In this document: positions 6,518 through 8,482 of the stretch, piece after piece
Layout of the letters: every line of letters begins with the position of its first letter
Numbering within the stretch: position 1 is the stretch's first letter
Position numbers and translations under genes: made by a program
DNA from: Planctomycetota bacterium
GTDB taxonomy: Bacteria > Planctomycetota > Brocadiia > SM23-32
Reading direction: 5' to 3'
Length of the DNA: 8,482 nucleotides
Assembly (NCBI GenBank): GCA_018400625.1
Contig: JAGYMJ010000427.1
Coordinates: forward strand, 1-8,482
Notes under the pieces: model-generated
Told to the model about the DNA's origin: nothing
Seen by the model: the letters and a program-made list of their open reading frames with translations, nothing else
Databases searched by the model: none

Positions 6518-8341
6518 TTGTTTCATAGAAGAAATCTAACGCTGCTGGCGGTTTTCCTCATCCTGTTTTTCATTATCCTTGCCCGTCTTGCGCAGATGCA
6601 GATTGTTTGGGGGAGTCGTTACGAACAGGATTATAAGGCCGGAGCGGGCGGGGAGGAACTGATTGAGACCATAAGAGGCGGAATCTATTCGGCAGACGGC
6701 ACAGTTTTAGCAGAGGATGCTGTAAGCTATGATATCGCTGTCTATTATCCTGTCCTGGCCTCCAATAATTGGATAGAAGATGTTGCCGCTTTGACCGGCG
6801 AAAGCATTGAAGTATTGCGTCAAAGATCCGATAACATTTGCCGAAGGGTGGAACATATCTGGGAAGTAGTGCACGAAAATACACAAATGGAAGCTTTGCG
6901 TATTGTCGAGCAGGAACAATATCATCCTGTGGCTACCGATGTCCCGAGAGATACCGCCATCCAAATCATCGCCATGAATGATCATTTCGAGGGGATTAAA
7001 ATCAAGAAGCGCTCCAAGAGAGAGTATCATAATGACGAAGGAACAAGTCATATTGTGGGACGCTATGGCCAAATAAGCCGTGAGAGATGGGAAGAACTCC
7101 ATGAAAATGACGGGACATGGATTCATGGAAGGTCTGCCAGGGACATCGGTTCCCGCTATCGCATGGATGACCGGCTCGGCGTCAGCGGGATTGAGAAGTA
7201 TCATGAAAATATGTTGAGAGGAGAAAGAGGATTTTCGGCTCAAAGAATAGAATTTCACCCTTTTCGTGTTGAAAGGGTTTCTGAGACGCTACCGCCGAAA
7301 CCGGGCAGGGATATATATTTAACACTTCGGGTCGATTTCCAGAAAGCCGTTATGGATGTTTTTTCTCAGGCGGCCGGGGAGCCGGCATCGAATTTCAACA
7401 GCGGTTCGGCCGTACTCCTCGATGTTGAGAGCGGGGGGGTGCTTGCCGCCGGAACCTGGCCTTCATATAGCCGTGAGGAATTTTCAACCAGCTATGCTGA
7501 GATCGTTGAGCGGCCCCGAAATCCGCTTTTCTTCCGGCCGGCTCAGGCGGCGTTGCCTACCGGCTCGATTTATAAACTTATCACCGCAATCGCCGCCCTT
7601 GAAGAGAAAAAAATCCAGCGGGGAACAACTTTTAACTGCCGCGGGGGAAAAGAAATTCACAACCGGTGGTTCCAATGTCTTGGCCACCACGGGAATATCG
7701 GGCTTGAGGAAGCTATTGAAAAATCTTGTAATGTTTACTTTTATGAGTTGGCTCTGAAATTGACCAATGCAGAGCTAAGCCGATGGGGACATCAATTCGG
7801 GTTCGGGAGCCGTTCGGGATTAGATTGGCCTGGGGAGGCGCGGGGGAGCCTTAAAGTGCCTGATTCGACTCTATCTCGGGTCAATCTGTCTATAGGACAG
7901 GGTCAATTTCTGGCCACCACAATTCAAGTTGCGCAAGCGATGGCGGCTATAGCTAACGGTGGCAAGCTGATTTCTCCCCATTTTCTCCGTTATTCCCAGG
8001 ATGCCGAGGGCAATAAATATTTTTATTCTCCTGAAACAAATACCTTGCCTGTTAGTTCTCAAAATTTGATGGCGGTACGGAGAGGAATGAGGCGTGCCGT
8101 TAGAAATGGGACGGCAAGGGATGCGGGGCTTGCACCTTTTCGAGCAGCCGGGAAAACCGGCACCGCCGGGGTAGGGGGCGAGCACCCAAACCATGCCTGG
8201 TTTGCCGGCTATGCACCATATGAAGACCCTAAAATCGCTTTTGCCGTGGTGAGCGAGCGAACAGTTGGACAGGGAGGTGGTCATGCCGCTCCCTTAATGG
8301 CAAGGATACTCAGGAGCGTATGGGATAACCTTTATGACTAA
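6518..8341 (+). CDS. Penicillin-binding protein 2-type peptidoglycan transpeptidase
   Basis: This class B penicillin-binding protein forms peptide cross-links in peptidoglycan and acts in the periplasm from a single membrane anchor (residues about 7-24). It has 607 residues, normal for PBP2. RGGIYSADGTVLAED (53-67) is the conserved start of the pedestal domain, which runs to about 250; the transpeptidase domain follows (about 270-600). All three active-site motifs are intact: SxxK as Ser350-Ile-Tyr-Lys353, SxN as Ser403-Cys-Asn405, and KTG at 546-548. SCNVYFYELA and the nearby GHHGNIGLEEA look more like PBP2 (MrdA, elongation) than FtsI, and HAWFAGYAP near 559 also fits. The usual partner RodA and the mre genes are not in the window. 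The gene follows guaB by 28 nt with no terminator between. Translation begins at TTG, which may lower its yield relative to guaB. Elongation versus another role is not proven. Confidence 0.93.
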   Translation: MFHRRNLTLLAVFLILFFIILARLAQMQIVWGSRYEQDYKAGAGGEELIETIRGGIYSADGTVLAEDAVSYDIAVYYPVLASNNWIEDVAALTGESIEVLRQRSDNICRRVEHIWEVVHENTQMEALRIVEQEQYHPVATDVPRDTAIQIIAMNDHFEGIKIKKRSKREYHNDEGTSHIVGRYGQISRERWEELHENDGTWIHGRSARDIGSRYRMDDRLGVSGIEKYHENMLRGERGFSAQRIEFHPFRVERVSETLPPKPGRDIYLTLRVDFQKAVMDVFSQAAGEPASNFNSGSAVLLDVESGGVLAAGTWPSYSREEFSTSYAEIVERPRNPLFFRPAQAALPTGSIYKLITAIAALEEKKIQRGTTFNCRGGKEIHNRWFQCLGHHGNIGLEEAIEKSCNVYFYELALKLTNAELSRWGHQFGFGSRSGLDWPGEARGSLKVPDSTLSRVNLSIGQGQFLATTIQVAQAMAAIANGGKLISPHFLRYSQDAEGNKYFYSPETNTLPVSSQNLMAVRRGMRRAVRNGTARDAGLAPFRAAGKTGTAGVGGEHPNHAWFAGYAPYEDPKIAFAVVSERTVGQGGGHAAPLMARILRSVWDNLYD

Positions 8342-8347
8342 AATTTT

Positions 8348-8384
8348 GTAAATATTCACTAAAGTGCGTGTCATACCACCGTAC
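8348..8384 (-). repeat. Dispersed intergenic repeat, copy 4 (degenerate)
   Basis: On the minus strand it reads GTACGGTGGTATGACACGCA, then CTTTAGTGAATATTTAC. ACGGTGGT, ATGAC and GAATATTTA are shared with copy 2; the middle differs and contains its own small inverted repeat, CACTTTAGTG. It starts 48 nt after the start of copy 3 in the same orientation, so copies 3 and 4 form a degenerate tandem pair just beyond the PBP2-like stop codon. Confidence 0.5.
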
Positions 8385-8394
8385 CTTGATTGTT

Positions 8395-8432
8395 GTAAGT
8401 CCTCAGTGAACCCCGTGGCATCCCCACCGTGC
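8395..8432 (-). repeat. Dispersed intergenic repeat, copy 3
   Basis: On the minus strand it reads GCACGGTGGGGATGCC, ACGGGGT, TCACTGAGGACTTAC. It is the closest partner of copy 1 (34 of 38 positions) in opposite orientation, about 8.3 kb away. GTGG and CCAC inside it can form a small hairpin. The remaining bases to the window end (8433-8482) show nothing recognisable. Confidence 0.75.
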
Positions 8433-8482
8433 TTTCCGTATTTCATTAGTTGATGATTCAATCGTTTTTGCATTCTCTAAAG

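Noticed and set aside
6707..7258. 183-codon open frame antisense to the PBP2-like gene
   Set aside because: No ribosome binding site or recognisable domain; the plus strand has unbroken conserved PBP2 motifs there.
6518..8341. FtsI (PBP3) instead of PBP2
   Set aside because: The residues after SxN (SCNVYFYE) and the surrounding sequence fit the PBP2 group better, and no division genes are adjacent.
8348..8432. CRISPR array from the two tandem repeats at the right end
   Set aside because: Only two degenerate units with a gap of about 10 nt, and other copies are kilobases away in both orientations; no cas genes.

Overview
The window reads as ordinary chromosomal DNA from a bacterium, most likely of the PVC group (Lentisphaerota/Kiritimatiellota-like). 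The main clue is a large secreted prepilin-like protein starting with an 'RFTLIELLVVIAIIGIL' helix, a type greatly expanded in those phyla. This assignment is inference; no rRNA or other marker is present.

Layout. Bases 1-270 hold a possible 3' gene end (2-52), a dispersed repeat copy, and one or two hairpins where that gene would converge with the prepilin gene. Three genes on the minus strand follow: a prepilin-like protein (271-1254), a mannitol-1-phosphate dehydrogenase-family oxidoreductase (1426-2592) and a membrane-anchored FHA/TPR-like protein (2671-4638). The last two are 78 nt apart and may be co-transcribed. A 342-nt divergent intergenic region (4639-4980) carries a 14-bp perfect inverted repeat with an alternative pairing arm, a second repeat copy and a good sigma70-type promoter. 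Two plus-strand genes follow 28 nt apart: IMP dehydrogenase (guaB, 4981-6489) and a PBP2-type peptidoglycan transpeptidase (6518-8341, TTG start). The last 141 nt hold two more repeat copies in inverted orientation.

Functions. guaB commits IMP to guanine nucleotide synthesis, and the PBP2-like enzyme cross-links peptidoglycan, so the right-hand pair looks like a housekeeping unit with an unusual gene partnership. The FHA protein probably reads phospho-threonine signals in the cytoplasm and carries an extracytoplasmic helical-repeat domain. The polyol dehydrogenase is a carbon-metabolism enzyme. The prepilin-like protein is presumably exported or assembled by a type IV pilus/type II secretion-like machine encoded elsewhere.

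Most notable observations: (1) a family of about 38-bp intergenic repeats in at least four copies, the best-matching pair lying in inverted orientation near the two window ends; (2) a guaB product that resembles animal/fungal IMPDH rather than the usual bacterial type, including the Arg/Gln pair linked to mycophenolic-acid sensitivity; (3) the guaB-PBP2 pairing; (4) the three-arm inverted repeat between the divergent genes. I saw no phage, CRISPR, transposase, toxin-antitoxin or defence system, and nothing I would call a clearly new multi-gene system.
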